Assembly: GCA_011391255.1 (NCBI GenBank)
Contig: JAABQV010000003.1
Location: 124,001-188,000, forward strand
Direction: 5' to 3'
DNA length: 64,000 bases
DNA from: Dechloromonas sp.
GTDB taxonomy: Bacteria > Pseudomonadota > Gammaproteobacteria > Burkholderiales > Rhodocyclaceae
The position numbers and the translations under genes were made by a program. Every line of letters begins with the position of its first letter. The first letter of the stretch is position 1. The notes below the pieces were generated by a model. It ran no database searches. It was not told the origin of the DNA and saw only the letters and a program-made list of their open reading frames with translations. Below, one piece after another: positions 16,059-24,974 of the stretch.

Positions 16059-16159
16059 ACACTGATCAAATCGAAACCGCTCGGGCAGAGCCTGTCGAAG
16101 CCCTTGAGAACACGGGGGCAGCCCTTCGACAAGCTCTCAAGAACGGAATAAATCAGTGT
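16059..16159. repeat. About 100-bp inverted-repeat element between convergent genes
   Basis: Outer arms ACACTGAT and ATCAGTGT enclose inner arms GAGCCTGTCGAAG and CTTCGACAAGCTC (one mismatch). The inner sequence resembles the widespread CCTTCGACAAGCTC type of intergenic repeat. The whole could fold as one long hairpin and act as a bidirectional terminator or a REP/MITE-like element. Confidence 0.55.
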
Positions 16160-16163
16160 TTCC

Positions 16164-17978
16164 CTAAAGCCCCGAAAGGAGCCCCGGCAGCCAGGTGGCG
16201 AGGAAGGGCAGGGCAGAGATGATCAGCGACCCGACAAACATCGCCGCCACAGCCGGCAGAACAGATACGGCAACATAGCGTATGGTTTTGCCAAACATCG
16301 CCGAGGAGAAATAGATATTCATCCCCGCCGGCGGGCAAAGAAAGCCCATTTCAATATTGGCCAGAAAGATCACCCCGAAGTGCACCGGGTCGATGCCGTA
16401 ACTCATCGCCACCGGTAGCAAGAGCGGCACCAGCACGATAATCGCCGCATAGACTTCCATCAGTGCGCCGGCCGCTAAAAGAAAAAGGTTCAGCGCCAGC
16501 AGGAAGGCGAATTTGTTGGGCAAGACTGACTGTACCCATTCTATTGCCGCATCAGGAATACCGGCGTCGACCAGGAAGTTGGTCAGGCCGAGCGCCATGC
16601 CGAGGATGACCATGATGCCGCCAATAATTTCGACACATTCGGCAAATGCGCGACGCAGCATTTTCCAGTCGAGTTCGCGGTGCGCCAGGCTTTGTGTCAG
16701 CAGGGCATAGAGCGCCGTCAGCGCGGCGCTTTCGGTGGGGGTTGCGATACCGCCAACCAGCGAGCCGATGGCGACAAAAGGGGCAAGAATTTCCCATTTT
16801 GCCTGCCAGGCTGCGGCACGCACGGCTGAAAAATCCGGGCCTTTTTGGATGTTGACCGCAGGCGACTTGATATTAAGGTAACCACCAACCAGCAGCAGGC
16901 AGGCAATCATCACCATAGCGGGCAGAATGCCGGCGAGAAACATTGTGTTGATTGGCACGCGAGCGATGATCGCGTACATGATCAACGGTACCGAAGGCGC
17001 GATTAGCACCCCCAGCGCACTGGCGCTGGTGACCAGGCCGATCCCGCGCTTTTCAGGAAAGCCGGCCTTGTTCAGCAGCGGCAACAGGAGTCCGCCGAGC
17101 GCAAGAATAGTGACGCCGCTACCGCCGGTGAAGGCCGTAAAGAAAGAGCAGAGAACGGCAGCGGCAATTGCGGTGCCAGCGATGCCGCCACCAAACAGTG
17201 CGGTAAACAGCGTGCCGAGCCGCGCGGCAGCACCGGTACGCGCAAACAGCAGGCCGGCAAGCGTGAATAGCGGCAGCGCCGGCAGAGATGGATTGACGGT
17301 GATCTGGTAGTGACTGAGCGGTACCGAGGCTAGCGGTTGCCCTTCCTGCCAGAAAAGGGCCAGCGCGAGGCCACCGAGTACGGCAAAAATCGGCGCACCA
17401 CAAAACAAAACGGCAACCAGCCAGATTGCAAATGGCCAGATGGGCAGCGTGCTGCCATCAAAATGAGCGGCAAACAACCAGCCGGCGATCGGCAATGCGA
17501 TGGCTAAAACCACTTTTTGCAACAAATTCTGGCTGATACGGGAAGCGATTTTGAGGCCAAGCAAGACGAAGCCAACCGGCATCGCGGCCTGGATCAGCCA
17601 ACCCGGCAGGCCGTAGGCGAGGTCGCGCGGGGCGGCCATTTCACTGGCAACAAACGTCCAACTGGCCTGCGCCAGCATGCCGCAAAGAATTGCTGAACTG
17701 GCCCGTGAAAAGCTTTGGGCAACTTGTCGTACCACGGGGTTTTTGGCTGCTGCGAAGCCGCTGCCCAATGAACTTAAATGCTGGCCGCGCTCAGCCAGCA
17801 GGGCACCGAACATCGCCAAAATCAACCCAAGGTGTTGAACCAGCAGGGGTGCGTTTTCGATGCCTTGGCCAAATAGCGGACGCAGGATAATTTCCAGCAG
17901 CGGGATCGCCAGCATCAGCGCCAGGGCAGCGGATGCCAACCATTCGTCAAAGTTGCCGAAGCGGCGAATGAATCCCAT
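16164..17978 (-). CDS. TRAP transporter fused permease (DctQ-DctM type)
   Basis: The 604-residue inner-membrane protein joins a small DctQ-like subunit (about residues 1-160, four helices, with NAPLLVQHLGLILAMFGALLAERG) to a large DctM-like subunit. The DctM part includes PLFTLAGLLFARTG, FTAFTGGSGVTILALGG and the C-terminal FGVIFLANIEMGFLCPPAGMN. The transport is sodium-driven uptake of an organic acid delivered by the periplasmic receptor. The gene follows the receptor gene by 3 bp and forms one operon with it and with tatT. Confidence 0.9.
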   Translation of the reverse strand: MGFIRRFGNFDEWLASAALALMLAIPLLEIILRPLFGQGIENAPLLVQHLGLILAMFGALLAERGQHLSSLGSGFAAAKNPVVRQVAQSFSRASSAILCGMLAQASWTFVASEMAAPRDLAYGLPGWLIQAAMPVGFVLLGLKIASRISQNLLQKVVLAIALPIAGWLFAAHFDGSTLPIWPFAIWLVAVLFCGAPIFAVLGGLALALFWQEGQPLASVPLSHYQITVNPSLPALPLFTLAGLLFARTGAAARLGTLFTALFGGGIAGTAIAAAVLCSFFTAFTGGSGVTILALGGLLLPLLNKAGFPEKRGIGLVTSASALGVLIAPSVPLIMYAIIARVPINTMFLAGILPAMVMIACLLLVGGYLNIKSPAVNIQKGPDFSAVRAAAWQAKWEILAPFVAIGSLVGGIATPTESAALTALYALLTQSLAHRELDWKMLRRAFAECVEIIGGIMVILGMALGLTNFLVDAGIPDAAIEWVQSVLPNKFAFLLALNLFLLAAGALMEVYAAIIVLVPLLLPVAMSYGIDPVHFGVIFLANIEMGFLCPPAGMNIYFSSAMFGKTIRYVAVSVLPAVAAMFVGSLIISALPFLATWLPGLLSGL

Positions 17979-17981
17979 GGT

Positions 17982-18986
17982 CTACTTTGCCCTGGCCGCG
18001 CGATATGCCTTCAGGTGCAAGACGACCTCATCAAAAGTCTCGGCTGGCACCAGCTTGCCGCGCACTTTCGGATAAAGGCGCTCGGCCAGATCATTCCATT
18101 CCTTCATTTGTTCGGCGTTGGGTTTGTTTACGACCAGCCCACGCTTTTTCATCGCATCCACCGCGTCGTCAACTTCCTGCCGGGCTTTTGCGCGTAACTG
18201 CGGGCCGGCCTTGGTGCCGGCCTCGCGCACCGTCGCCTGAACTTCCGGTGACATGTCATCCCAGGCTTTTTTGGTGACGACCAAAGCGCCAACAATCGGC
18301 GCCCAGTTGAGATCCAGCATATTCGGGGCGCTGTTGTAAACTTGTGTCGCCAGCGCGAAATAGGGTGTTGATGGCACTGCATTGATCATGCCGGTCTGGA
18401 TGGCCGGCAGAATATCCCCGGTCTCCAGCGGCACTGGCGTATAGCCGAGATTTTTCATGATCTCCTGCTGCTCCAGCTCATTGCCCCAGGCAAAAAATTT
18501 CATTTTTTTGTAGTCATCGGGGCGGAAGGCTGGCTCTTTCGAGAAAAAGCGCACCCAGCCGGCATCGCCCCAGGCGAGTACGACAAAGCCTTTTTCGAGA
18601 AACTTCTTTTCAATCCCCGGGCGCATTTTTTCGCGGACGTAATCGACTTCTTCCCAGTTCTTGAACATCAGCGGCATGGCTTGCAGTGCCGCAATCGATG
18701 GCTCGATCTCGCGCAAGCCCACCACTGACAACAAGCCGCCCTGCAATTGGCCGATCCGCATGCGACGCACCATATCGGCCTCGCCGCCCTGGCTGCCATC
18801 GGGATAAACCAGATACTTGGCGCCGGCACCCTGTGCCGCGCGCCAGGTTTCGCCAATTTCCATCAACTGCCGGTGATAGAGCGAGTTTTTCGGCGCCAGG
18901 GTACCAATCCGCAGCTGTTTGTCGGCAGCGAAGGTATTGCAAGCCAGCAGGCCAGCCAGGAACAGGGAAACGATTTTGCTCTTCAT
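17982..18986 (-). CDS. TRAP transporter substrate-binding protein (DctP family)
   Basis: This 334-residue secreted protein has a signal peptide ending at NTFAADKQ. DctP-family features include IGTLAPKNSLYH and the ligand-site region INAVPSTPYFAL. It delivers substrate to the fused permease encoded 3 bp downstream. In most TRAP receptors a conserved Arg binds the carboxylate of the ligand; I cannot place it with confidence here. The ligand may be atypical, because tatT-linked TRAP receptors differ from C4-dicarboxylate receptors. Confidence 0.88.
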   Translation of the reverse strand: MKSKIVSLFLAGLLACNTFAADKQLRIGTLAPKNSLYHRQLMEIGETWRAAQGAGAKYLVYPDGSQGGEADMVRRMRIGQLQGGLLSVVGLREIEPSIAALQAMPLMFKNWEEVDYVREKMRPGIEKKFLEKGFVVLAWGDAGWVRFFSKEPAFRPDDYKKMKFFAWGNELEQQEIMKNLGYTPVPLETGDILPAIQTGMINAVPSTPYFALATQVYNSAPNMLDLNWAPIVGALVVTKKAWDDMSPEVQATVREAGTKAGPQLRAKARQEVDDAVDAMKKRGLVVNKPNAEQMKEWNDLAERLYPKVRGKLVPAETFDEVVLHLKAYRAARAK

Positions 18987-19001
18987 GGAAATATCCTGTG
19001 A

Positions 19002-19916
19002 TTAAAACAGATCATCGGCTTTTTCGAGGAGCCAGCCGGCGCGCCGGCGCATCACTTCGTTTTGCAGTGTAAATGGGCTACCGACCTCATCCTTGACCGC
19101 CAGCGCCTGACGCAACAGCTGCTCGAACATGACGCGGTTACCTGCCGCCTGAGCGTAGCCTTCGGCTTTGCCGAGATAGGCACCGGCACTGCGCCCATTG
19201 GCCTGAGCGATACTTTGATCAAAATAGGCCAGTGCCCGCTGTTGACTACCACCGGCACGCCCGGCCTCAAAGCTGCCGAGCAGGCCGGTCAAGGCACCTT
19301 CACCCCAATCGGGATCAACCGCCCAGGCCAGTTCGGCGAGGCGGATGGCAAGCGGCAGATCGGCGACGATCTCAGGGTCGTCCTTGCTCAGCGAAATCCA
19401 GCCGCCCCAGGCAGCTGCAGCCCAGTAGGCGAGACCAGCCTGGTCACGGCTTAATTTTGGCCAGTCCCTGGCTTGCGGTCTGGCCAGTGCCTTGGCGAAA
19501 CCGGGCTTCTGCTGTTCCAGAGCTTTGAGAGCATGCTGGTGCGCCCGCCGGTAGAGTTGTGCTGCCCGTTGCCTGAGTTGTTCTGCCGCCTTGGCATCCT
19601 TCACCTCAATCCGCTCGGCATCAAAGGCAACGAAGGCGTAGGCGTACTGGGTAAAACCGGCGCTGACTGACTCTGCCAGACGTTGATGCCCGGGATCCTG
19701 GCGCAGTATGGATTCTGAAAGTTTGAGATAAAAAGCAGCAGCCTCGCGGGCTAGTTGCAAATCACTTTCAGTGCCTTGCGATTGCGTTGCCAATTCGTCG
19801 GCGATGCCGCCAATTACCATTTGTCGTGGCGAGCAAGCGGTGAGAAGCAGGCAGGTGCTTAACAGGCTGGCGAGCAGTAAGTTACTAAAGTGGATTTTTT
19901 TCATGCGTTCATTCAT
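19002..19916 (-). CDS. TatT-family lipoprotein associated with the TRAP transporter
   Basis: The product has a lipobox (LLTAC), so it is a lipoprotein. The rest is helical with TPR-like packing (ALARPQARDWPKLSRDQAGLAYWAAAAWGG, given here as one landmark region), as in the TatT proteins known from Treponema TRAP systems, where TatT trimers bind the receptor. Two ATGs, 19916 and 19904, are possible starts and neither has a strong RBS. The order tatT, dctP, dctQM matches tetratricopeptide-associated TRAP (TPAT) systems, which suggests a hydrophobic ligand. This is inferred from family knowledge. Confidence 0.78.
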   Translation of the reverse strand: MNERMKKIHFSNLLLASLLSTCLLLTACSPRQMVIGGIADELATQSQGTESDLQLAREAAAFYLKLSESILRQDPGHQRLAESVSAGFTQYAYAFVAFDAERIEVKDAKAAEQLRQRAAQLYRRAHQHALKALEQQKPGFAKALARPQARDWPKLSRDQAGLAYWAAAAWGGWISLSKDDPEIVADLPLAIRLAELAWAVDPDWGEGALTGLLGSFEAGRAGGSQQRALAYFDQSIAQANGRSAGAYLGKAEGYAQAAGNRVMFEQLLRQALAVKDEVGSPFTLQNEVMRRRAGWLLEKADDLF

Positions 19917-19980
19917 AGCGGCAACAATCGCCGCCGGGCTCGCCCAAGGGCACTTGAATTGAGCGGGGATTCCGGCTTTT

Positions 19981-20142
19981 TTATTTGCTGAAAGCCAGGA
20001 CGTAAATGACCAGACAAGTTGAGCTGAGCGCTATGCCACCCAGGATCAGCCAGGTACGTTTTAACGCGGCGTCAATTTCCTCATTAATGCCGTCTAAATC
20101 TTTAAGCTGCGGAGGAGGTCCGGAAAAACTGATTTTTTGCAT
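19981..20142 (-). CDS. 53-residue single-pass membrane protein downstream of phoX
   Basis: A short gene starts at the ATG at 20142, eight bases after the phoX stop, with AGGA upstream. It ends at TAA 19981-19983. The product has a polar N-terminus with GPPPQLKDLDGINEEID and one hydrophobic helix, WLILGGIALSSTCLVIYVLAF (about 31-51). It has no recognised family. The spacing and RBS suggest co-translation with phoX, so it may belong to phosphate-starvation expression. Confidence 0.65.
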   Translation of the reverse strand: MQKISFSGPPPQLKDLDGINEEIDAALKRTWLILGGIALSSTCLVIYVLAFSK

Positions 20143-20150
20143 GTTGATTC

Positions 20151-22106
20151 CTATTTTTTAGCCGTGATTTCTTTGCCATCCGGCCGGCTGATAACGACAG
20201 TACCTGAGCGCGGGCGGCCACCGACGGCGCTGCTGAACTGGTTGGCCGGCCAGCCGGACAGTGCCAAAGGCCTGGTCGGGTCGCTACGTTCGCTGGGGCT
20301 TTCCCCTGGATGCTGAATATTGACGAAAAGGGTGCGCCCGTCAGGCGTCGAGGTGATGCCGGTGACCTCGCAACCATTCGGGCCGGTGAGAAAACGACGG
20401 GTCTCGCCGGACTGCGGATCAGCGACCAACATCTGGTTGTTGCCGAGGCGTGCGTAGTCACCCTTGTTAATAACGCTGGTTGATACATCAGTCTGTATCC
20501 AGAGATGTCCGCTGTTGTCGAACCAGAGGCCATCCGGACTGCCGTAGACATCGCCCTTGATAGTGCCGCGCTTGGCTTCATCGGGGTGTTGCGGGTCACC
20601 GGCGAGGGCAAAAATATCCCACTCGAAGGAGGTCTCGGCTGCATCATGGCGATTCTCGCGCCAGCGAATAATGTGCCCGAAAATATTCCCGGGGCGCGGA
20701 TTAGCCGCGTTCAAACCTGGCACTTCGCTGGTGCCACGCTTGCTGTTGTTGGTCAGCGTGACGTAAACCTCGCCGGTTTTTGGATGTACCGCGATCCATT
20801 CCGGCCGGTCCATCTTGGTCGCACCGGCTGTGTCGGCTGCCTGACGGCAGCGAATCGCGATATCGCCCTGGTTGTGGAAGCCATTTTCGCTGCTCAATGC
20901 CCCGTTGGGATACTTGGCACCATGACGCAACGGCAGCCAGCGACCTTTGCCATCCTCGCCAAAGCGTGCAACGTAAAGCGTGCCCTCGTCGAGCAGGTGG
21001 TCGGTGTCGCCCTGGCCTGCAACATAGCGTTGGCGCGAGACAAATTTGTAGATGTACTCAAAGCGCTCGTCGTCACCCATATAAACCACCACTCGCCCGT
21101 CGCGTGCCAGCGTCACAGTGGCGCCTTCATGTTTGAAGCGTCCGAGAGCGGTGCGCTTGACGGGAGGCTTTTCCGGGTGCCGCGGGTCGATTTCAACGAC
21201 CCAGCCAAAGCGGTTGGCTTCATTTGGATGACGCGAAACATCAAAGCGTTCATCGTGCTCGTGCCAGCGGAAACCAAAGCCGTTTTCGGTAAAACCATAA
21301 CGCTTCTGATCGGGATCAGGCGTCTTCAGCCCATTGAAGTAGCCGTTAAAGTTCTCTTCGCAAGTCAGATAAGTGCCCCACGGGGTGAAGCCCATCGCGC
21401 AGTTGTTCAAGGTGCCGAGCACGAACTCACCCAGGCGGTCGGTGGTGGTCATCATTGCCGGGTGAGCGCGCGCCGGGCCGGCCAGGCGACAGGGCGTATC
21501 GGCGGTGATCCGGCGGGCGTATGGCGAGGGACGAACGACCTGCCACCCGTTCTGCTGCTTTTTAACTTCAATCACTGAAACGCCGGTTGCCGCCTTGGAT
21601 TTGGCGACTTTTTCAGCGCTCCAGTCGTTCATCCCGCCGGGGTGCAAGAGGCCATCGTCGGTGTACTCGTGATTGATGCAAAGCAGTCCGTGTGTCGAGG
21701 AGGGTTTGCCGGCCTCGATGAACGGAAAGTAATGCATGCCGTCGTGGTGCATGCCGGACTGTTGTAGCTGGTCGGTAGCGCTATCTGAGGCATCGGCTTT
21801 GCCGCGCGGGCCTTTGGAGACCGGATCACCCCAGGCGAAAAGCAGGTCGCTGGCGTAGCCCGCGGGCAAACTGACTTTGTCTTCAAGTGAAACCGGCACG
21901 CCGGCAAAAGGCAGTAGCGAGCCGGCGGCGCGCCCGGTACTGGCAGCCAGCGAGGGTAACGGGATGCCAGCAGCGACCAGGGCGCCGCCGCTAGCCGCTA
22001 ATACCGCAGCAGAGATCAGGCGCCGGCGGAAGGGGTCGGCAAGTGTCTCAATGATCTCATCGTGGATGGATTTCTGATCGTTGGGGTCGAAGCAGCTGTT
22101 GGACAT
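20151..22106 (-). CDS. phoX: PhoX-family alkaline phosphatase (Tat-exported)
   Basis: The 651-residue protein has a Tat-type signal (FRRRLISAAVLAASGG near residues 26-41). It contains the DUF839/PhoX blocks HGLLCINHEYTDDG, NNCAMGFTPWGTYLTCEENF, KHEGATVTLA and DGLWFDNSGHLWIQTD. PhoX enzymes are calcium/iron-dependent periplasmic phosphatases that release phosphate from organic esters. It belongs functionally with the pst-pho genes 3.5 kb away. A weak PhoB-box-like repeat lies upstream. A small membrane gene follows in the same operon. Confidence 0.9.
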   Translation of the reverse strand: MSNSCFDPNDQKSIHDEIIETLADPFRRRLISAAVLAASGGALVAAGIPLPSLAASTGRAAGSLLPFAGVPVSLEDKVSLPAGYASDLLFAWGDPVSKGPRGKADASDSATDQLQQSGMHHDGMHYFPFIEAGKPSSTHGLLCINHEYTDDGLLHPGGMNDWSAEKVAKSKAATGVSVIEVKKQQNGWQVVRPSPYARRITADTPCRLAGPARAHPAMMTTTDRLGEFVLGTLNNCAMGFTPWGTYLTCEENFNGYFNGLKTPDPDQKRYGFTENGFGFRWHEHDERFDVSRHPNEANRFGWVVEIDPRHPEKPPVKRTALGRFKHEGATVTLARDGRVVVYMGDDERFEYIYKFVSRQRYVAGQGDTDHLLDEGTLYVARFGEDGKGRWLPLRHGAKYPNGALSSENGFHNQGDIAIRCRQAADTAGATKMDRPEWIAVHPKTGEVYVTLTNNSKRGTSEVPGLNAANPRPGNIFGHIIRWRENRHDAAETSFEWDIFALAGDPQHPDEAKRGTIKGDVYGSPDGLWFDNSGHLWIQTDVSTSVINKGDYARLGNNQMLVADPQSGETRRFLTGPNGCEVTGITSTPDGRTLFVNIQHPGESPSERSDPTRPLALSGWPANQFSSAVGGRPRSGTVVISRPDGKEITAKK

Positions 22107-22152
22107 TGGACAATTCCTGTAAGTCTGATTCCCGACACTATCGCTACCGGAT

Positions 22153-22170
22153 GTTTCAGGGAAATGACGG
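22153..22170 (-). promoter_or_regulatory. Weak PhoB-box-like repeat upstream of phoX
   Basis: The minus strand reads CCGTCAT-TTCC-CTGAAAC, in 7-4-7 layout. The first half fits 6/7 and the second only 4/7, so this is a weak call that rests partly on phoX being a typical Pho target. Confidence 0.35.
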
Positions 22171-22196
22171 GATGGCGTCAGGCGGTTTAAAGACCT

Positions 22197-22229
22197 TTGC
22201 GGTCAACGGCGAAAATGCCTCGATTTTTT
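22197..22229 (+). repeat. Dispersed TTGCGGTCAAC repeat, copy D
   Basis: TTGCGGTCAACGGCGAAAA followed by CGATTTTTTC, abutting the stop of the GNAT gene. It lies in the leader of phoX, in opposite orientation to both genes. Confidence 0.6.
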
Positions 22230-22682
22230 CTATCCAAAGCGCCGCATCATCAGGTGGCGACCTTCGACGATGCCTTTGCGAATCCCAACAAACCCGAGAT
22301 CTTTGAAGCGCTTTGGCTTCGCGCTGGACACAAGAATTCGCCCGGCCTTGAAATTGCTTTCCAGCCACTTAATACGTGCCTCAAGCAAGGCCCGGCCGAT
22401 GCCTTGCCCGCGATGCTCGGCGGCAACCGCAGAGAGATAGAAGATATGAGTGTTTGATGCCCAGTCAGCTGCTTTGACGCCACTGACACCGACGATTTCC
22501 CCGTTTGCCACGGCTACAAAAAATTGCCGGTAGAACAGCGAGCTATCTCCCTGCAACTCATCATTCAAACGTTTTGCGCTGTAGCGTTCGGGTTTGGCAA
22601 AGGCGTTGACGAGCAGGGTAACGCAGGCCTTGAGTAAAACCGGGCTGCTCGCATCCAGGTGCTCGATACGAAATTTGGGCAT
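22230..22682 (-). CDS. GNAT family N-acetyltransferase
   Basis: The 150-residue protein has the acetyl-CoA pyrophosphate-binding loop RGQGIGRAL in the order expected for GNAT enzymes, preceded by YLSAVAAEH. The substrate is unknown. It starts 6 bp after the stop of the small CxxC protein gene, so the two form an operon. Confidence 0.85.
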   Translation of the reverse strand: MPKFRIEHLDASSPVLLKACVTLLVNAFAKPERYSAKRLNDELQGDSSLFYRQFFVAVANGEIVGVSGVKAADWASNTHIFYLSAVAAEHRGQGIGRALLEARIKWLESNFKAGRILVSSAKPKRFKDLGFVGIRKGIVEGRHLMMRRFG

Positions 22683-22688
22683 CAGGCA

Positions 22689-22928
22689 TCAGCGCTGCAG
22701 GCGCCGCTCGTGGATGGGGATAAAAGCCGGCTTGCTCACCTCGCTGGCGATATCACGGTTGATTTCGCTCTGTTGCTTGCCGAAGGCATCTCGCTCGCTG
22801 GTGGCGCATTTCGCCGCTTCGATACTGCGCCGGCAACGCCAGCGAAAGCCATGACGGGTACGGAAACGGTGCATTTGCTCGCTGGGGTGATGAACCCGGC
22901 AGCAGTAACAGAAGATTGTTTCTGACAT
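22689..22928 (-). CDS. Small CxxC-containing protein
   Basis: The 79-residue protein starts at the ATG at 22928 with AGAGG upstream. The N-terminus FCYCCRVHHP and a later WRCRRSIEAAKC provide Cys and His pairs that could bind a metal in a ribbon-like fold. It seems to be a conserved betaproteobacterial hypothetical type, but I cannot give a function. It is co-transcribed with the GNAT gene. Confidence 0.65.
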   Translation of the reverse strand: MSETIFCYCCRVHHPSEQMHRFRTRHGFRWRCRRSIEAAKCATSERDAFGKQQSEINRDIASEVSKPAFIPIHERRLQR

Positions 22929-23066
22929 GGTGGCCTCTGGGGAAGTAATTGGCTGAGAGCCATCAGCATGGTTGGCTATGGTTACAGAAAGATGACCGTT
23001 AGTCGTGTCACAGTTCTGAAACCTTGTCGACCTAGACTGAATGCCCGATATTGCAGGTGGAAGTTG

Positions 23067-24893
23067 ATGATCATTCTTCTCGAAGACGAAACCGAGGAAA
23101 TCTCCCGGATCATTCACGACGGTATGTTGCAGCCCGTTTTTCAGCCTATTTTTGATTTTCGGGCGCGAGCTTATCTGGGTTTCGAGGCGCTTATTCGTGG
23201 TCCGCAGGACACTGCCTTGCATCGGCCGGATCAATTGTTTGCTGCCGCACGCGACGCCGGCCTCGCCGTTGAACTTGAACATGCCTGTCGCGAAGCCAGT
23301 TTGCGCGCTTTTGCCCGACTTCGCCTCCCTGGCCGTCTTTTTCTCAACGTCACGCCAAGTTGTTTGCTGGACGAAAGGCTGATGAATGGCGAGACGCGTC
23401 AGTTACTCAAAGAGCTTGGCATTGCTGCCAACCGGGTCGTTATCGAGCTTACTGAAAATGAACAGATAACCGATGTGGCGGGGATTCAGAATGGCCTGCT
23501 GCATTATCGCGCGCAGGGTTTTCAGATCGCGATTGATGACCTTGGTGAAGGCTTTGCCAATCTTCGCATGTGGTCTGAGGTGAGGCCGGAATTCGTCAAG
23601 ATCGACAAACATTTTATCCATGGCATTGCCGATGACCGGATCAAATATCACTTTGTTCGCGCCATGCAAGACCTCGCCGAAATCTGCAATGCCTCGCTGG
23701 TTGCCGAGGGAATCGAACGCGTTGAGGATTTTGCCTGTGTTCGCGACATGGGTCTGGCCTGCGCTCAGGGCTACTTTGTTGCGATGCCGGATGCCGCGCC
23801 GGAGCGCAATGTCCGCCCGGAAGTGATCCAGGCGCTTGGTCAGCAGCGCGTTTCGTTGTCCCCGAACAACAAGCAAGGTGCCACGGCGCGAGATCTGCTG
23901 AAACCGATTGTGCCGATTACTCCCAACGCCACCAATGAATTCGTGGTAGCCCGCTTCGAGGCTGATAGCGATCTTGATGTCCTGCCGGTCGTCGAGGGTG
24001 ATTTGCCGGTCGGCATGATCAACCGCCACAGCATGATCGACCGCTTTGCGCGACCTTTCCGCAAAGAACTCTTTGGACGCAGGAGCTGCGAGCAATTCAT
24101 GGATCACGCGCCGCTCGTTGTCGATGAAAACGCAACCTTGCAGGAACTGGCGATGATGCTGGCGCTGGCACCCAAGCATTACCTGTACGACGGTTTCATC
24201 ATTACCGCCGATGGGAAATATCAGGGCATCGGCAGCAGCCATGACCTGATGGCCAAGATTACCGAAATGCAGATCAGCGCTGCGCGCTATGCCAATCCGC
24301 TGACCCAGTTACCGGGCAATGTGCCGATCAATGATCATCTTGATCAGATGCTGGTGGCCGGCAATAGATTTGTCGCCGCCTATCTCGATATCGATAGTTT
24401 TAAGCCCTACAACGATACCTATGGCTACCGGCGCGGCGACGATGTTATTCAGCTTCTCGGGCGCCTGATCTGCGAGGCAGTCGATCAGCGCATTGACTTC
24501 GTCGGGCACATTGGCGGTGACGATTTCTTTGTTGTCTTTCAGTCGTCAGACTGGGAACAGCGCTGCTGGCAGATTGTCCAGAGCTTCAGTGCCGCCATCG
24601 GAGCACTGGTCACTGAAGAAGATCATACCAGGGGTGGTTATCTGGCCGAGAATCGCAAGGGCGAAATCGTCTTCCAAGCCTTGCCAACGCTCTCGGTTGG
24701 TGCGGTAAACGTTGATCCGGGTGAGTGCGAATCGCATCGCGAGGTTGCGGCTGCCACTTCGGTGGCCAAAAAACAAGCCAAGGCGGCATACAAAGCGGCC
24801 GCCGGCCAACGTGCCAGCGGCGGCGTTTTCATCGACCGGCGCAGCCCGTCCTTGGGTAACGCAGGCTTGGGTTCCGGGCGTATTCTTAACTAA
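23067..24893 (+). CDS. EAL-CBS-GGDEF protein (c-di-GMP signalling)
   Basis: I start at the ATG at 23067 (AGGTGG upstream), because the longer frame begins with a segment unlike the rest. The 608-residue soluble protein has an EAL domain (about 1-240) with EALIRG, LNVTPS, ELTEN, DDLGEG, KIDKHF and AEGIE, so a phosphodiesterase centre appears intact. A CBS pair follows (about 270-400, with VVEGDLPVGMINRHSMI), then a C-terminal GGDEF domain whose signature is GGDDF. The Glu-to-Asp change makes cyclase activity doubtful, so that part may be a regulatory GTP-binding domain. CBS pairs often bind adenine nucleotides. Confidence 0.88.
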   Translation: MIILLEDETEEISRIIHDGMLQPVFQPIFDFRARAYLGFEALIRGPQDTALHRPDQLFAAARDAGLAVELEHACREASLRAFARLRLPGRLFLNVTPSCLLDERLMNGETRQLLKELGIAANRVVIELTENEQITDVAGIQNGLLHYRAQGFQIAIDDLGEGFANLRMWSEVRPEFVKIDKHFIHGIADDRIKYHFVRAMQDLAEICNASLVAEGIERVEDFACVRDMGLACAQGYFVAMPDAAPERNVRPEVIQALGQQRVSLSPNNKQGATARDLLKPIVPITPNATNEFVVARFEADSDLDVLPVVEGDLPVGMINRHSMIDRFARPFRKELFGRRSCEQFMDHAPLVVDENATLQELAMMLALAPKHYLYDGFIITADGKYQGIGSSHDLMAKITEMQISAARYANPLTQLPGNVPINDHLDQMLVAGNRFVAAYLDIDSFKPYNDTYGYRRGDDVIQLLGRLICEAVDQRIDFVGHIGGDDFFVVFQSSDWEQRCWQIVQSFSAAIGALVTEEDHTRGGYLAENRKGEIVFQALPTLSVGAVNVDPGECESHREVAAATSVAKKQAKAAYKAAAGQRASGGVFIDRRSPSLGNAGLGSGRILN

Positions 24894-24894
24894 G

Positions 24895-24927
24895 TTACGG
24901 TCAACCGGAAAAAACAGGCAAAAAAAT
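24895..24927 (+). repeat. Dispersed TTGCGGTCAAC repeat, copy E (TTACGGTCAAC)
   Basis: It begins two bases after the EAL-CBS-GGDEF stop and reads TTACGGTCAACCGGAAAAAA then CAGGCAAAAA. It is nearly identical to copy G inside ygiQ. Confidence 0.6.
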
Positions 24928-24944
24928 GCCCGGCACTGCCGGGC
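24920..24944 (-). terminator. Hairpin with T-run on the minus strand
   Basis: GCCCGGC and GCCGGGC form a 7-bp stem with a 3-base loop (24928-24944). The A-run at 24920-24926 gives a T-tail on the minus strand. It can terminate transcripts coming from the IS remnant and probably pauses those from the other side. Confidence 0.55.
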
Positions 24945-24974
24945 GAAAGGAGAGAGAGACTTGCTTTGCCAAGC

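Noticed and set aside
20505-21578. Long plus-strand frame (357 codons) opposite phoX
   Set aside because: It is antisense to clear PhoX motifs and has no RBS or domain.
22968-23066. 33-codon N-terminal extension of the EAL-CBS-GGDEF protein
   Set aside because: The extension lacks an RBS and has unusual composition; the ATG at 23067 is better placed.
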